This document shows, one piece after another, positions 8,159-15,180 of a stretch of DNA of 24,466 bases. The stretch is from JBFFMO01 sp037968515 (GTDB lineage Bacteria > Myxococcota_A > Bradymonadia > Bradymonadales > Bradymonadaceae). The position numbers and the translations under genes are program-made. The notes below the pieces were generated by a model that saw only the letters and a program-made list of their open reading frames with translations, did not search any database and was not told where the DNA came from. Every line of letters starts with the position of its first letter. The first letter of the stretch is position 1. The stretch is taken from positions 1-24,466 of the forward strand of contig JBBKVQ010000098.1 of NCBI GenBank assembly GCA_037968515.1. Direction: 5' to 3'.

Positions 8159-8527
8159 CTCATGCCATGTCGGACGGATTGGTGATCTCCGCTCTCTGCC
8201 ATCCTAACCGATGATGTCCTCGCGTCGAGAAACCCGCACATCTTTTCGGCGTGCGAGACCTGTCGATTGCTCATTGGTGTTCACACCCGCGCATTTAACC
8301 CGGTTGAGCATTCACTGATTGGCGTTTTTGGTGATCGAAAAGTGGCGACTGGCATTGGCTCGAGGGCCGGCGCGCTGCGGCCGGCACAACTGTTTCTGGC
8401 TCTCTCTCGACCTGCCAATCAGATCGCCGAAGTGCGTTTGGAGGTCAAAGGCGGAAACCGAGGAGTCGCTCCGCTCAGCTGCGAGGCGGGCTTCTGGCTG
8501 CCAGGAGGACTGGCGTATAACCTATGA
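8159..8527. other. Gap between the FHA gene and the helicase, no gene confidently recognised
   Basis: The plus strand is free of stops in one frame from 8186 to the TGA at 8525-8527, about 113 codons, with codon choice that looks reasonably coding. Its only starts are a TTG at 8267 (86 residues) and later GTGs, and no Shine-Dalgarno precedes them. The product resembles no family I know. The minus strand is broken by stops. A GCCGGC self-complementary pair (8366-8371 and 8380-8385) could make a hairpin but lacks a T run. The segment may be a decayed gene, an unrecognised small gene, or the regulatory region of the FHA gene. Confidence 0.3.
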
Positions 8528-8704
8528 TCAGTTCACAAACGCTAAGCGTTGAATCAACTCGGTCACCCCCGATTTGATATCGCTGCGACCGGGTTCAGGC
8601 GGCCCGACGCACGACGGGCATCCATGTTCACAGCTGCACCGTTGCAGAAGGTCGAGCGACAGCCGCATGAAAGGCCGTTGCTCGTCGAAAAGGCCCTCTC
8701 CAAT
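8528..8704 (-). pseudogene. In-frame continuation of the helicase after a TGA: the zinc-cysteine C-terminus
   Basis: Directly after the helicase TGA (8707-8705) the same frame stays open for 58 codons to a TGA at 8530-8528. It encodes the expected end of the DUF1998/MZB region, including LSLDLLQRCSCEHGCPSC, a C-x-C-x3-C-x2-C zinc cluster. No frameshift is needed: one codon, where homologues typically have glycine, reads TGA. This part is untranslated if the TGA is a true stop. It would be translated with suppression, or if the base is a sequencing error. The intact reading frame argues for a recent mutation or for real decoding. Confidence 0.75.
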
Positions 8705-10954
8705 TCAAACGCCGCAGGGAAATTTGTCGTAAATGAAAATGGTCGGATCGTACAAAACCGGGCCAATCAATCCCAGCTGAGGGTCTGGCGCGGCTTCAAA
8801 CGAATGAGCAGTGCCGTCTCGGTCCCTGAGTGTCAATCCATCGAACCCGTGGGATAGCCAGCGATCTTCGGCGAGCGAGCCGATCGTGAGCTGCAGGTCT
8901 CTTGGGTCGCACATGAGCTTCAGACTTGCTGCCGTCTTCATGACTTCAGCAAGGCCCGCCACGATCCGAGCCCATCGCTCTGGGTCCGCGGACAGAGTGG
9001 GGAAATTATCGCTGGGCAATTCAAGCCAGTAGGATGTGGTATGAAGGTCCAGCTCCGGCAGGTTCAACTCGCCGTACCCGATGTTCTCGCCCGTCTTGAA
9101 TTTAATTTTCTTGTAACCGACGAAGCGGTCGGTCACACAGACTTCGCCGTAGCCAATTCGGCCTGGGGCCACGTCGCGTTCGTCAAATTTATCCAGAATG
9201 CTCACCGCTGCGTAATGCATGGCCGAGGTGTAATACCCGTCGTTGCTTCGGCGCACATAAGCACGTCTTTCGTCGTAGTCCAGCCGTTCGACTCGATAGG
9301 GCTCCCCAGACACTTGATAAACCGCGTTGGGGTAGATGGTGGTGTGTGCGCCTTCGAAGTCTACTTCAGCAAGGATAACGGGTTCGTCGGCTGTGATGTC
9401 GATCACCACAAAGTTTTCGTCGGCGATATTGCGTAAGTTGATTTCGTTTGCTGGGTAATTCTGCGTGGTCCACTTCCACTGCATACCGCTGAGTTGCACC
9501 AACTGTGTCTCTCTGGCCAAGAACTCAAGGACTTCGGTGGTTTCCGGAGCGCTTAAGTTTCCGAAGGCTTCGCCCTGCATCCACGGCAGTTCGTAACAAG
9601 CGCACTTGAGGTGCTCGACCAAAATCCGAAGGTTATCCGGGTCGATTCGCGCGGCCTCCGGAGACTGGTCAAAAAAGTAGTCCGGATTTTGGATTATGAA
9701 CTGATCCAGGGGATCATCGGTTGCAACCAGCACCGACAGCGACGTCCCACCGCTGCGTCCGGCGCGGCCGAATTGCTGCCATGTCGAAGCGACTGTTCCT
9801 GGATATCCGGCAAGAACGCACACATCCAGCGAGCCAATATCGATCCCAAGTTCCAAAGCGTTTGTGGACACCACCCCAAGAACCGAGCCGTCTCGCAGCC
9901 CTCGTTCAATCGAACGACGAAGGTTTGGCAGATAACCGCCTCGATAACTGGCGACCCGGTTGGCCAAATATTCTTTTCGTTCGCCTTTCAGCCGTTCCTT
10001 GAGGTGTTTAATCAACACCTCTACAGACTGGCGTGAGCGCGTGAACACAATCGTCCCACACTCTTTCTCTAACGTAGTTTTGGCAATGCTCTGAGCGGCC
10101 GACAGCGCGCTCTGTCTTCGCATCTGCTGAATATCCTTGATCGGCGGATTCATGAAACAGACGTATCGCTCTGCGGCCGGGGCGCCATTTTGGTTCACAA
10201 GCTCAAACGGTTGTTCCGTCAATGCCTCAGCAAGTTCCTTTGGATTGGCAATCGTGGCGCTGGTCGCCAGAAACACTGGGTCGGATCCGTAATGTGCGCA
10301 AATCCGTTTGAGCCGACGAACAACGTTGGCGACATGAGATCCAAACACACCTCGGTAGGTATGGAGTTCATCCAAGACCACGTATTTCAGGCTTCGGAAA
10401 AAATGAGCCCACTTGTCGTGGTGAGGCAAAATCGCAGCATGCAGCATATCGGGATTCGAAATCACCAACCTGCCGCTACGCCTGATTCTGCGACGCACAT
10501 CGGGCGGCGTGTCGCCGTCATAGACCTGGGCCTCCCAAGATTCGTCAGTATCTGGACACCCTTGTAGTAAAAGGTTGAGCTCGGATGTCTGATCTTGGGC
10601 CAGAGCTTTGGTTGGGTAGATGAACAGTGCCGAAGCATTTTGGTAGAGACCGTTCAAAATCGGCAGGTGGTAACACAGGCTTTTGCCGCTGGCCGTCGGC
10701 GTAACGACCACGACATTCTTGCCGGCTAGGGCGTGGGTGATCGCCGCAGACTGATGAGAATAGAGCTGGTCGATGCCTCGATTTCTCATCATTTGTTCTA
10801 GGCGAGGATCCAAGGCGTCAGGAAAAGGCGCGAAGGTTGGTGAAAGTGCTGGGATATGTTTGATGGCGGTGAATGACCGACCCACGCCGCTACCCGACTT
10901 CCAATAATTGACGAGAGATTTCAGAGAGTCGCTGGTCGGTTGTCGTGTCCGCAT
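8705..10954 (-). CDS. DEAD/DEAH-box helicase, MrfA/YprA-type with DUF1998, truncated by an in-frame TGA
   Basis: A 749-residue superfamily 2 helicase. It has LYSHQ (64-68), Walker A TPTASGKS (85-92), Walker B DELH (195-198) and SATIAN (232-237). A second RecA fold carries TNALELGIDIGSLD and QQFGRAGRSG. The long C-terminal part matches the DUF1998 region of MrfA/YprA, a 3'-5' DNA repair helicase in Bacillus. The usual PGGxG motif before the zinc cluster reads FPCGV and then TGA, so the four-cysteine end is cut off unless the TGA is read through (total 808 codons). AGGAGG lies 5 bases before the ATG at 10954. A LexA-like palindrome covers the promoter, suggesting DNA-damage control. No mrfB-type exonuclease gene follows. 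Whether the truncated form works is unknown; zinc-site cysteines matter in this family. Confidence 0.85.
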   Translation of the reverse strand: MRTRQPTSDSLKSLVNYWKSGSGVGRSFTAIKHIPALSPTFAPFPDALDPRLEQMMRNRGIDQLYSHQSAAITHALAGKNVVVVTPTASGKSLCYHLPILNGLYQNASALFIYPTKALAQDQTSELNLLLQGCPDTDESWEAQVYDGDTPPDVRRRIRRSGRLVISNPDMLHAAILPHHDKWAHFFRSLKYVVLDELHTYRGVFGSHVANVVRRLKRICAHYGSDPVFLATSATIANPKELAEALTEQPFELVNQNGAPAAERYVCFMNPPIKDIQQMRRQSALSAAQSIAKTTLEKECGTIVFTRSRQSVEVLIKHLKERLKGERKEYLANRVASYRGGYLPNLRRSIERGLRDGSVLGVVSTNALELGIDIGSLDVCVLAGYPGTVASTWQQFGRAGRSGGTSLSVLVATDDPLDQFIIQNPDYFFDQSPEAARIDPDNLRILVEHLKCACYELPWMQGEAFGNLSAPETTEVLEFLARETQLVQLSGMQWKWTTQNYPANEINLRNIADENFVVIDITADEPVILAEVDFEGAHTTIYPNAVYQVSGEPYRVERLDYDERRAYVRRSNDGYYTSAMHYAAVSILDKFDERDVAPGRIGYGEVCVTDRFVGYKKIKFKTGENIGYGELNLPELDLHTTSYWLELPSDNFPTLSADPERWARIVAGLAEVMKTAASLKLMCDPRDLQLTIGSLAEDRWLSHGFDGLTLRDRDGTAHSFEAAPDPQLGLIGPVLYDPTIFIYDKFPCGV

Positions 10955-10966
10955 TCATGCCTCCTG

Positions 10967-10986
10967 CACTGTAAATATGTACAGTG
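10967..10986. promoter_or_regulatory. LexA-box-like operator of the helicase gene
   Basis: The 20-base stretch CACTGTAAATATGTACAGTG is a near-perfect palindrome (nine of ten positions pair). It contains CTGT-N8-ACAG, matching the CTG-N10-CAG core of gamma-proteobacterial LexA boxes. It also partly fits the Myxococcus-type LexA motif as I recall it. It overlaps the predicted -10 of the helicase promoter and lies just upstream of the AGGAGG, a classic repressor position. The regulator's identity is inference. Confidence 0.65.
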
Positions 10987-11005
10987 TTTTATTGCTGCTG
11001 TGCAA
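10976..11005 (-). promoter_or_regulatory. Putative sigma-70-type promoter of the helicase gene
   Basis: On the minus strand TTGCAC (11005-11000) and TACATA (10981-10976) are 18 bases apart. The -10 lies inside the LexA-like palindrome. The rest of the gap 11006-11080 holds only a six-base inverted repeat, TCGCTA (11062-11067) and TAGCGA (11082-11087), over the end of the LarA-like gene. It has no T run and is at best a weak terminator. Confidence 0.45.
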
Positions 11006-11080
11006 GCGGATAGATCGCAGGCAGGCCACGGCAGGCGCGCGCAAATCCTGATGACCGATAATCGCTAGCAGCCAAGTCCA

Positions 11081-12157
11081 TTAGCGAAGTCTTGGAACCT
11101 GATGGAACGGATTTTCGATGACCAATCCAACATTCGAAAGCCCCAGACGAGCCTTGGCCTCGTCGAAAGACAAAAACGTGAGAATGCCCATGGAATCTAG
11201 CTCAGACAAATCTGCCTCGGTGATCACAGCCATCCGAAATGACCGAAGTGTCGTCGCCAAAACATATGCGCGTTGTTCGCCGCCACCGATATCGTGGTTT
11301 CCGGACATGTCCTCGAGCAACTGATCGACTCCACGTTGAATGGCGCAAGCAAATGCCCGTTCGCCGCTGCCTTCGCCTATGCCTTCGGGGCATGCGGCTT
11401 CGATCAAGAGCCAACCATTCGTTACCAGTGCTGGTCGATCGACAAGCGCCGCGTAGGTCGCCGCGCGCGAAGCTTGATAGAAGTTGCTCGCTTTACTCGG
11501 CGGTACGACCAACCGAAGCCATTCCACCGGGGCGGCAACTTCTACAAAATGCCGACACGCCGCGTCCTCAGTAGCAGCCTCGAACGCGGCGTGGACAGGG
11601 CCCGCGTATACACCGCCGCCTGGAACCAAAAAAACGCCCCATACGTGCTCAAACACCGAAGCCACTTGCCACAGACTGTCTTGAAACCGATTTCCGTCCA
11701 GTTTCCCCACGCCGGTGGTCGATTCGCGTAGAAACTCCAAACCGTGCATCCAATTGATGGTCTTACGGCCCGCACAGCCTATCGCAAGGCCTTTGATGCC
11801 TCCGGAGTAACCAGCGTACTGGTGTGGCTCAACGACTCCCGCACAAACGATCAGATCAGCTCTTAGGAGCTCTGGCGCGAACCAACCCGGTGGTTCGTGG
11901 GAAGTGTTCTGGAGGTTCTGGGCGTCCGGGTCATGCTGGCGGAGACCGGCGCCGTATTCGTCACAGATCCTGCTTAGAGGCGCGAGCTCCTGGGGCGTGA
12001 GCGGACGATGGAGTCCTAAGGCCACGACCACCTCAACCGTTTCGCTTTTCAAGGAGCCAAGGATAAGCGGCAGCCATACTTCCAAATCGAAGGGACGTGT
12101 CAGATCGGGAACGACCACGACTGCGTGTTTGGCGGCGGGAAAATCTAATTGATTCAT
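11081..12157 (-). CDS. LarA-like (DUF2088) nickel-dependent racemase/epimerase family protein
   Basis: A 358-residue protein matching the LarA family, whose members racemise lactate or epimerise other 2-hydroxyacids using a nickel-pincer nucleotide held on a lysine. It shows VVVPDLTRPF (14-23), GLHRPLT (48-54), the signature VEPHQYAGYSGGIKG (109-123) and NWMH (135-138). H50, H112, K122 and H138 correspond by eye to the catalytic and nickel-binding residues of LarA, so activity is plausible; the substrate cannot be named. Its ATG at 12157 overlaps the recQ stop as ATGA, with GAGGAAG about 7 bases upstream. An in-frame alternative start at 12178 lies inside recQ. The cofactor genes larB, larC and larE are not in the window. 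Its pairing with a repair helicase is unusual. Confidence 0.85.
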   Translation of the reverse strand: MNQLDFPAAKHAVVVVPDLTRPFDLEVWLPLILGSLKSETVEVVVALGLHRPLTPQELAPLSRICDEYGAGLRQHDPDAQNLQNTSHEPPGWFAPELLRADLIVCAGVVEPHQYAGYSGGIKGLAIGCAGRKTINWMHGLEFLRESTTGVGKLDGNRFQDSLWQVASVFEHVWGVFLVPGGGVYAGPVHAAFEAATEDAACRHFVEVAAPVEWLRLVVPPSKASNFYQASRAATYAALVDRPALVTNGWLLIEAACPEGIGEGSGERAFACAIQRGVDQLLEDMSGNHDIGGGEQRAYVLATTLRSFRMAVITEADLSELDSMGILTFLSFDEAKARLGLSNVGLVIENPFHQVPRLR

Positions 12158-14028
12158 GCTGCATCTTCCTCGCGCCATCGCCTGATCATTCGGGTGATAA
12201 GCCCCTCGGGAACCGGAGATTCGCCTCGCATCACTGCTGCACCGTCGTCCGTCAGCGATACGCGGCCCCGTGTCGTTTTGGTGACTAGGAAATGTCTTTC
12301 GGACAAATCGAAGATCTCCATAAGTTCGGCAGGCTCCAGATAGTCCAGCACGCCAAACGTCGAAAGGCGCTCCATCCCACGATCCGACAAAAGGCGAGAG
12401 GATGAACCCCGCAGCATTGCGGCGATCAGATGAATTGTGCCCTTGTTATTGGTGCGAGCCACGCCACTCAGGAGTTTTCGAACGATGATATCGATCGAAT
12501 CCGGCACCTTATGAACATCGCGAGTCTGGGGAGTCATATCGGCGGGACCGGCACATTGATCGCAGTGACCGCATTTCGAACCGAAGGTCGAGACGCTGTT
12601 AAAATGGCGAAGCAGCTGAAGTTGCCTGCAACTCGAGGTGCAACAAAACCGCACGGCATCGTTCAGTTGCCGTTGAGCAATATCGCGACGCAAAGCTATC
12701 TGGTCCCAGTCCACTCGCAAGTCTCGAGTACGACTGAGGTCTGCGACCGAAGTCCAAGGGAATCCGTCGCGAACGCCGAAGTCGATATGTCCGACGGACT
12801 TGAGCAAGCGAAATGCCGCCTCGACCGCGCCGCTGCTGACATTCCCTTGCTTTGACGAACGATTGATCACCTGAGCGACCATCTCGGGACCCACAGCATG
12901 ACTCCCCAAACCATATCTTCGTAGCTCCGACCAAACCCCCATCACGACGTCAGGCATCGGAAACGAGAGGTCGATAAAAAACTCGTGAATCGAGCGATCA
13001 TTGGCGCCAAATAGCAGGACACAATGAGCGGGGTCGCCGTCACGGCCTGCACGGCCGGCCTCTTGATAGTAGGCTTCCACGCTGCCTGGCACGTTGTAGT
13101 GGATGATCGCGCGAACATCGGATTTATCCACCCCCATGCCAAACGCGTTTGTTGCGATCAGCACCGGGACGTCGCCGGCCATGAACGACTCCTGAACCTC
13201 GTTACGCCGCGTGTCCCCTAGCCCTCCGTGATAAGTCCCCACAAGATGGCCCGCATTTCTGAGCATCGAACACACAAGGTCAACTTGTTTGCGCGTCGCA
13301 CAATAAATCACGACCGACTCGCCAGGAAAATGCGCCAACACCTCTTGGATTCGGGCAAACTTGTCTTCATCCGTGGCGGCGTGACGGACCTCAAAAAACA
13401 AGTTCGGACGTTCAAAGCCCGAGACAATAACTCGGGCATTTGGCATCCCGAGCTGTTGCAGGATATCCGCCTGAACCTCGGGTGTTGCGGTGGCCGTCAA
13501 AGCGATTGTCACGGGCGATCCAAGCTTCTTACGGAACTCACCGACTTCAAGGTAGTCCGGCCGGAAGTCGTGTCCCCATTGCGAGATACAGTGGGCCTCG
13601 TCAACGGCCAACATCGAGACCTTGGTTCGTTCGATCGCCTCTAGAAATGCCGTATTTCGGAAACGTTCCGGTGCGACATAAACCAACTTCAGCTTGCCAT
13701 CGACCATGTCATGCAGCCGATCCATCTGCTCGGCATAAGGAATCGAAGAGTTGATGCACGCCGCGGGTATCCCCCGCGCCACTGCTGCGTCGACCTGGTC
13801 TTTCATCAACGCGATCAAAGGCGAAATCACCACCGTGACGCCTTCAAGTACGCAGGCGGGGAGCTGGTAACACAGACTTTTGCCAGACCCAGTGGGCATA
13901 ACCGCCAGCGCATTCATGCCTTCAATCACGGACTCTACGATGTCTCGCTGTCCGTCACGAAAGGTCGTGAAGCCAAAAAGGGCTTCCAGACCCGAATCTA
14001 TGTCTGTCGCAAGGCTTGGGGCGTTCAT
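12154..14028 (-). CDS. recQ: ATP-dependent DNA helicase RecQ
   Basis: A 624-residue 3'-5' DNA helicase that processes recombination intermediates and stalled forks. It has Walker A PTGSGKS (45-51), DEAH (143-146), the RecQ-specific aromatic loop after DEAHCISQWGHDFRPDY, TATAT, and motif VI YYQEAGRAGRDG. The zinc site reads CCTSSCRQLQLLRHF then CGHCDQC, followed by a winged-helix RQC domain near 520-600. No HRDC domain is evident, and length is close to E. coli RecQ (about 610). GGTGA precedes the ATG at 14028. It overlaps the LarA-like gene by 4 bases. Its promoter carries a CTG-N10-CAG palindrome, so damage-responsive control is likely. Confidence 0.95.
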   Translation of the reverse strand: MNAPSLATDIDSGLEALFGFTTFRDGQRDIVESVIEGMNALAVMPTGSGKSLCYQLPACVLEGVTVVISPLIALMKDQVDAAVARGIPAACINSSIPYAEQMDRLHDMVDGKLKLVYVAPERFRNTAFLEAIERTKVSMLAVDEAHCISQWGHDFRPDYLEVGEFRKKLGSPVTIALTATATPEVQADILQQLGMPNARVIVSGFERPNLFFEVRHAATDEDKFARIQEVLAHFPGESVVIYCATRKQVDLVCSMLRNAGHLVGTYHGGLGDTRRNEVQESFMAGDVPVLIATNAFGMGVDKSDVRAIIHYNVPGSVEAYYQEAGRAGRDGDPAHCVLLFGANDRSIHEFFIDLSFPMPDVVMGVWSELRRYGLGSHAVGPEMVAQVINRSSKQGNVSSGAVEAAFRLLKSVGHIDFGVRDGFPWTSVADLSRTRDLRVDWDQIALRRDIAQRQLNDAVRFCCTSSCRQLQLLRHFNSVSTFGSKCGHCDQCAGPADMTPQTRDVHKVPDSIDIIVRKLLSGVARTNNKGTIHLIAAMLRGSSSRLLSDRGMERLSTFGVLDYLEPAELMEIFDLSERHFLVTKTTRGRVSLTDDGAAVMRGESPVPEGLITRMIRRWREEDAA

Positions 14029-14055
14029 TGGGTCACCGATGCTCGTGGCAAAACC

Positions 14056-14073
14056 ACTGAATGGATTTTCAGT
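14056..14073. promoter_or_regulatory. LexA-box-like operator at the recQ promoter
   Basis: ACTGAATGGATTTTCAGT is an inverted repeat of ACTGAA and TTCAGT with a six-base centre, giving CTG-N10-CAG as in the helicase operator. Read on the minus strand it also fits most positions of the LexA motif described for Myxococcus xanthus, recalled from memory. It runs from the -10 box to the predicted start of transcription, where binding would block initiation. Confidence 0.5.
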
Positions 14074-14099
14074 ATCCTAGATCAAAGCCAGACATTCAA
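14071..14099 (-). promoter_or_regulatory. Putative sigma-70-type promoter of recQ
   Basis: On the minus strand TTGAAT (14099-14094) and GATACT (14076-14071) have a 17-base spacer. The start would fall near 14064, leaving a leader of about 35 bases to the ATG at 14028. The rest of the divergent gap to 14271 has a short hairpin (ACTCCA-GTTG-TGGAGT, 14160-14175) and AT-rich sequence with no other assigned function. Confidence 0.5.
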
Positions 14100-14271
14100 G
14101 GTCCCATGATCCTGTCGAACGTCGTTATCGGACAAAGAAAAAAAATGTTGCGAAAACCTACTCCAGTTGTGGAGTCCCAGGGTGACACCGGTCCCTACGC
14201 TTGTCGGCAACCACCGGCCGGAAAATTAAATTAACCCAATAAAAACATACTACTAAAGATCGTCACAATCC

Positions 14272-14288
14272 TTGGCACGAACGCTGCT
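14272..14288 (+). promoter_or_regulatory. Sigma-54 (RpoN) promoter of the first paralogous lipoprotein
   Basis: TTGGCACGAACGCTGCT matches the -24/-12 consensus TGGCACG-N4-TTGCW at all but one position. The GG (14274-14275) and GC (14286-14287) are exactly 12 bases apart, as required. The start of transcription would be near 14299, 26 bases before the ATG at 14325. The position in a divergent gap, facing the right way, supports it. An enhancer-binding activator is needed; one is encoded at 17303-18682, but a link is inference. Confidence 0.65.
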
Positions 14289-14306
14289 TAAGTCAAAAGC
14301 ACAAAG

Positions 14307-14320
14307 TGACTCAGGAGTCA
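14307..14320. promoter_or_regulatory. Palindrome TGACTCAGGAGTCA (copy 1 of 3)
   Basis: A 14-base palindrome with perfect six-base arms. It lies between the sigma-54 start and the ATG and contains the Shine-Dalgarno AGGAG. It shares TGACY-N4-AGTCA with two sites ahead of the paralogous gene downstream. It may be a regulator site or, in RNA, a small hairpin over the ribosome-binding site. Confidence 0.45.
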
Positions 14321-14324
14321 GTAT

Positions 14325-15050
14325 ATGAGCAAGCGTATTTTTGTTTCAGTCATGATCGTTTCAAGTCTATCCATAATGGGATGCAGCACGAACATCTACT
14401 CGCCGCCATCCCGCGTAAATATGCTGGAATCAGCGGCGGTACTCGCTGACGGTGAAAGCGCCCTCGCTGTCGCTCCCGGGATTACCGGTGAGGTCTTCGG
14501 ATTCTCCGCGCTATCCCTGACAGGAAGTTACAAGGAAGGGGTTGGCCACGACCTTGAGGTCGGAGCCGACGCAAATGTGATCTCGTTCGACCGTCAAAAT
14601 TCATCTGTGGATCTTGACCGCTACATCTACAGCGGGCGAGTACGCGCCAAGTGGACCCCGGCGACGTTGGGAGGAAACGCGGCACTGACAGGAGGGATCG
14701 GAGGCGGGTATGCCCCTGATGGCGGCGCATTTGTCTCACCAGATCTTGGAATCGTCGTGGCGTTTGAAAATCGCTACTTGGTGCCCTATCTGGGTGCGAC
14801 CGCCTATGTCAGCCAGCCGATTGGCACCAAAAAAATCGATGTGAGTGTTGGCGACGACCCCGCCGGAACTGAATTCGACGAAGCGCAGTTCACCTGGGGA
14901 TATGACCTTAGTGCGGGAGCAAAGTTGCCGATTCGATACAAGGGAGGGCAGCTCAATCTGCATGCAGGTATGCGGATACTGTCGCTCAACGACGTTGATG
15001 ACGGTGCTGTGGCGATAGGACTCATGCTCGGGCCCGAGCTGATCTTCTAA
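14325..15050 (+). CDS. Lipoprotein, probable outer-membrane beta-barrel-like, paralogue A
   Basis: A 241-residue lipoprotein of unrecognised family. The signal peptide ends at SIMGC, with lipid on C20. The rest is rich in alternating Gly, Tyr, Val and charged residues, as in small outer-membrane barrels, and ends in GLMLGPELIF with a C-terminal Phe typical of barrels. SPPSRVNMLES, ADANVI, ALTGG-GGGYAP, ENRYLVPYLG, VSQPIG and LNLHAG are all shared with the next gene, so the pair arose by duplication. AGGAG lies 7 bases before the ATG. It is expressed from a sigma-54-type promoter. Function is unknown. Confidence 0.8.
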   Translation: MSKRIFVSVMIVSSLSIMGCSTNIYSPPSRVNMLESAAVLADGESALAVAPGITGEVFGFSALSLTGSYKEGVGHDLEVGADANVISFDRQNSSVDLDRYIYSGRVRAKWTPATLGGNAALTGGIGGGYAPDGGAFVSPDLGIVVAFENRYLVPYLGATAYVSQPIGTKKIDVSVGDDPAGTEFDEAQFTWGYDLSAGAKLPIRYKGGQLNLHAGMRILSLNDVDDGAVAIGLMLGPELIF

Positions 15051-15104
15051 CCTGTCACTCATGCTTTCATCTTGACGAATTAAGACCATTGGAGCTTTAC
15101 AAAG

Positions 15105-15118
15105 TGACCGACCAGTCA
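15105..15118. promoter_or_regulatory. Palindrome TGACCGACCAGTCA (copy 2 of 3)
   Basis: A TGACY-N4-AGTCA site in the 130-base gap before paralogue B, followed directly by TAAT (CATAAT at 15117-15122). TTTACA at 15096-15101 is a possible -35, although the spacing to CATAAT is short. It lies 31 bases, about three helical turns, from copy 3. The shape recalls TetR-family operators, but the regulator is unknown. Confidence 0.45.
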
Positions 15119-15135
15119 TAATGATCAAAACAAAC

Positions 15136-15149
15136 TGACCCGCGAGTCA
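15136..15149. promoter_or_regulatory. Palindrome TGACCCGCGAGTCA (copy 3 of 3)
   Basis: A third TGACY-N4-AGTCA site, also running into CATAAT (15148-15153), 32 bases before the start of paralogue B. The two upstream sites form a direct repeat of about 20 bases: AAAxTGACC-N4-AGTCATAAT. No good -35 lies 17 bases upstream, so promoter activity may depend on the bound protein. Confidence 0.45.
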
Positions 15150-15180
15150 TAATTGCTTGCGATTTGTATGGAGGTCACTA

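Noticed and set aside
8366..8385. GCCGGC hairpin as a terminator
   Set aside because: GCCGGC is self-complementary and occurs twice, but there is no T run on either side and the GC-rich context makes it likely by chance.
8660..8704. A bacterial SECIS element after the helicase TGA
   Set aside because: A seven-base stem with wobble pairs can be drawn, but the loop is 15 bases and lacks the usual G at its start. It is not enough to call selenocysteine insertion.
15157..15180. Upstream start for paralogue B
   Set aside because: It adds eight residues before the signal peptide and has no ribosome-binding site, while GGAGG fits the ATG at 15181.
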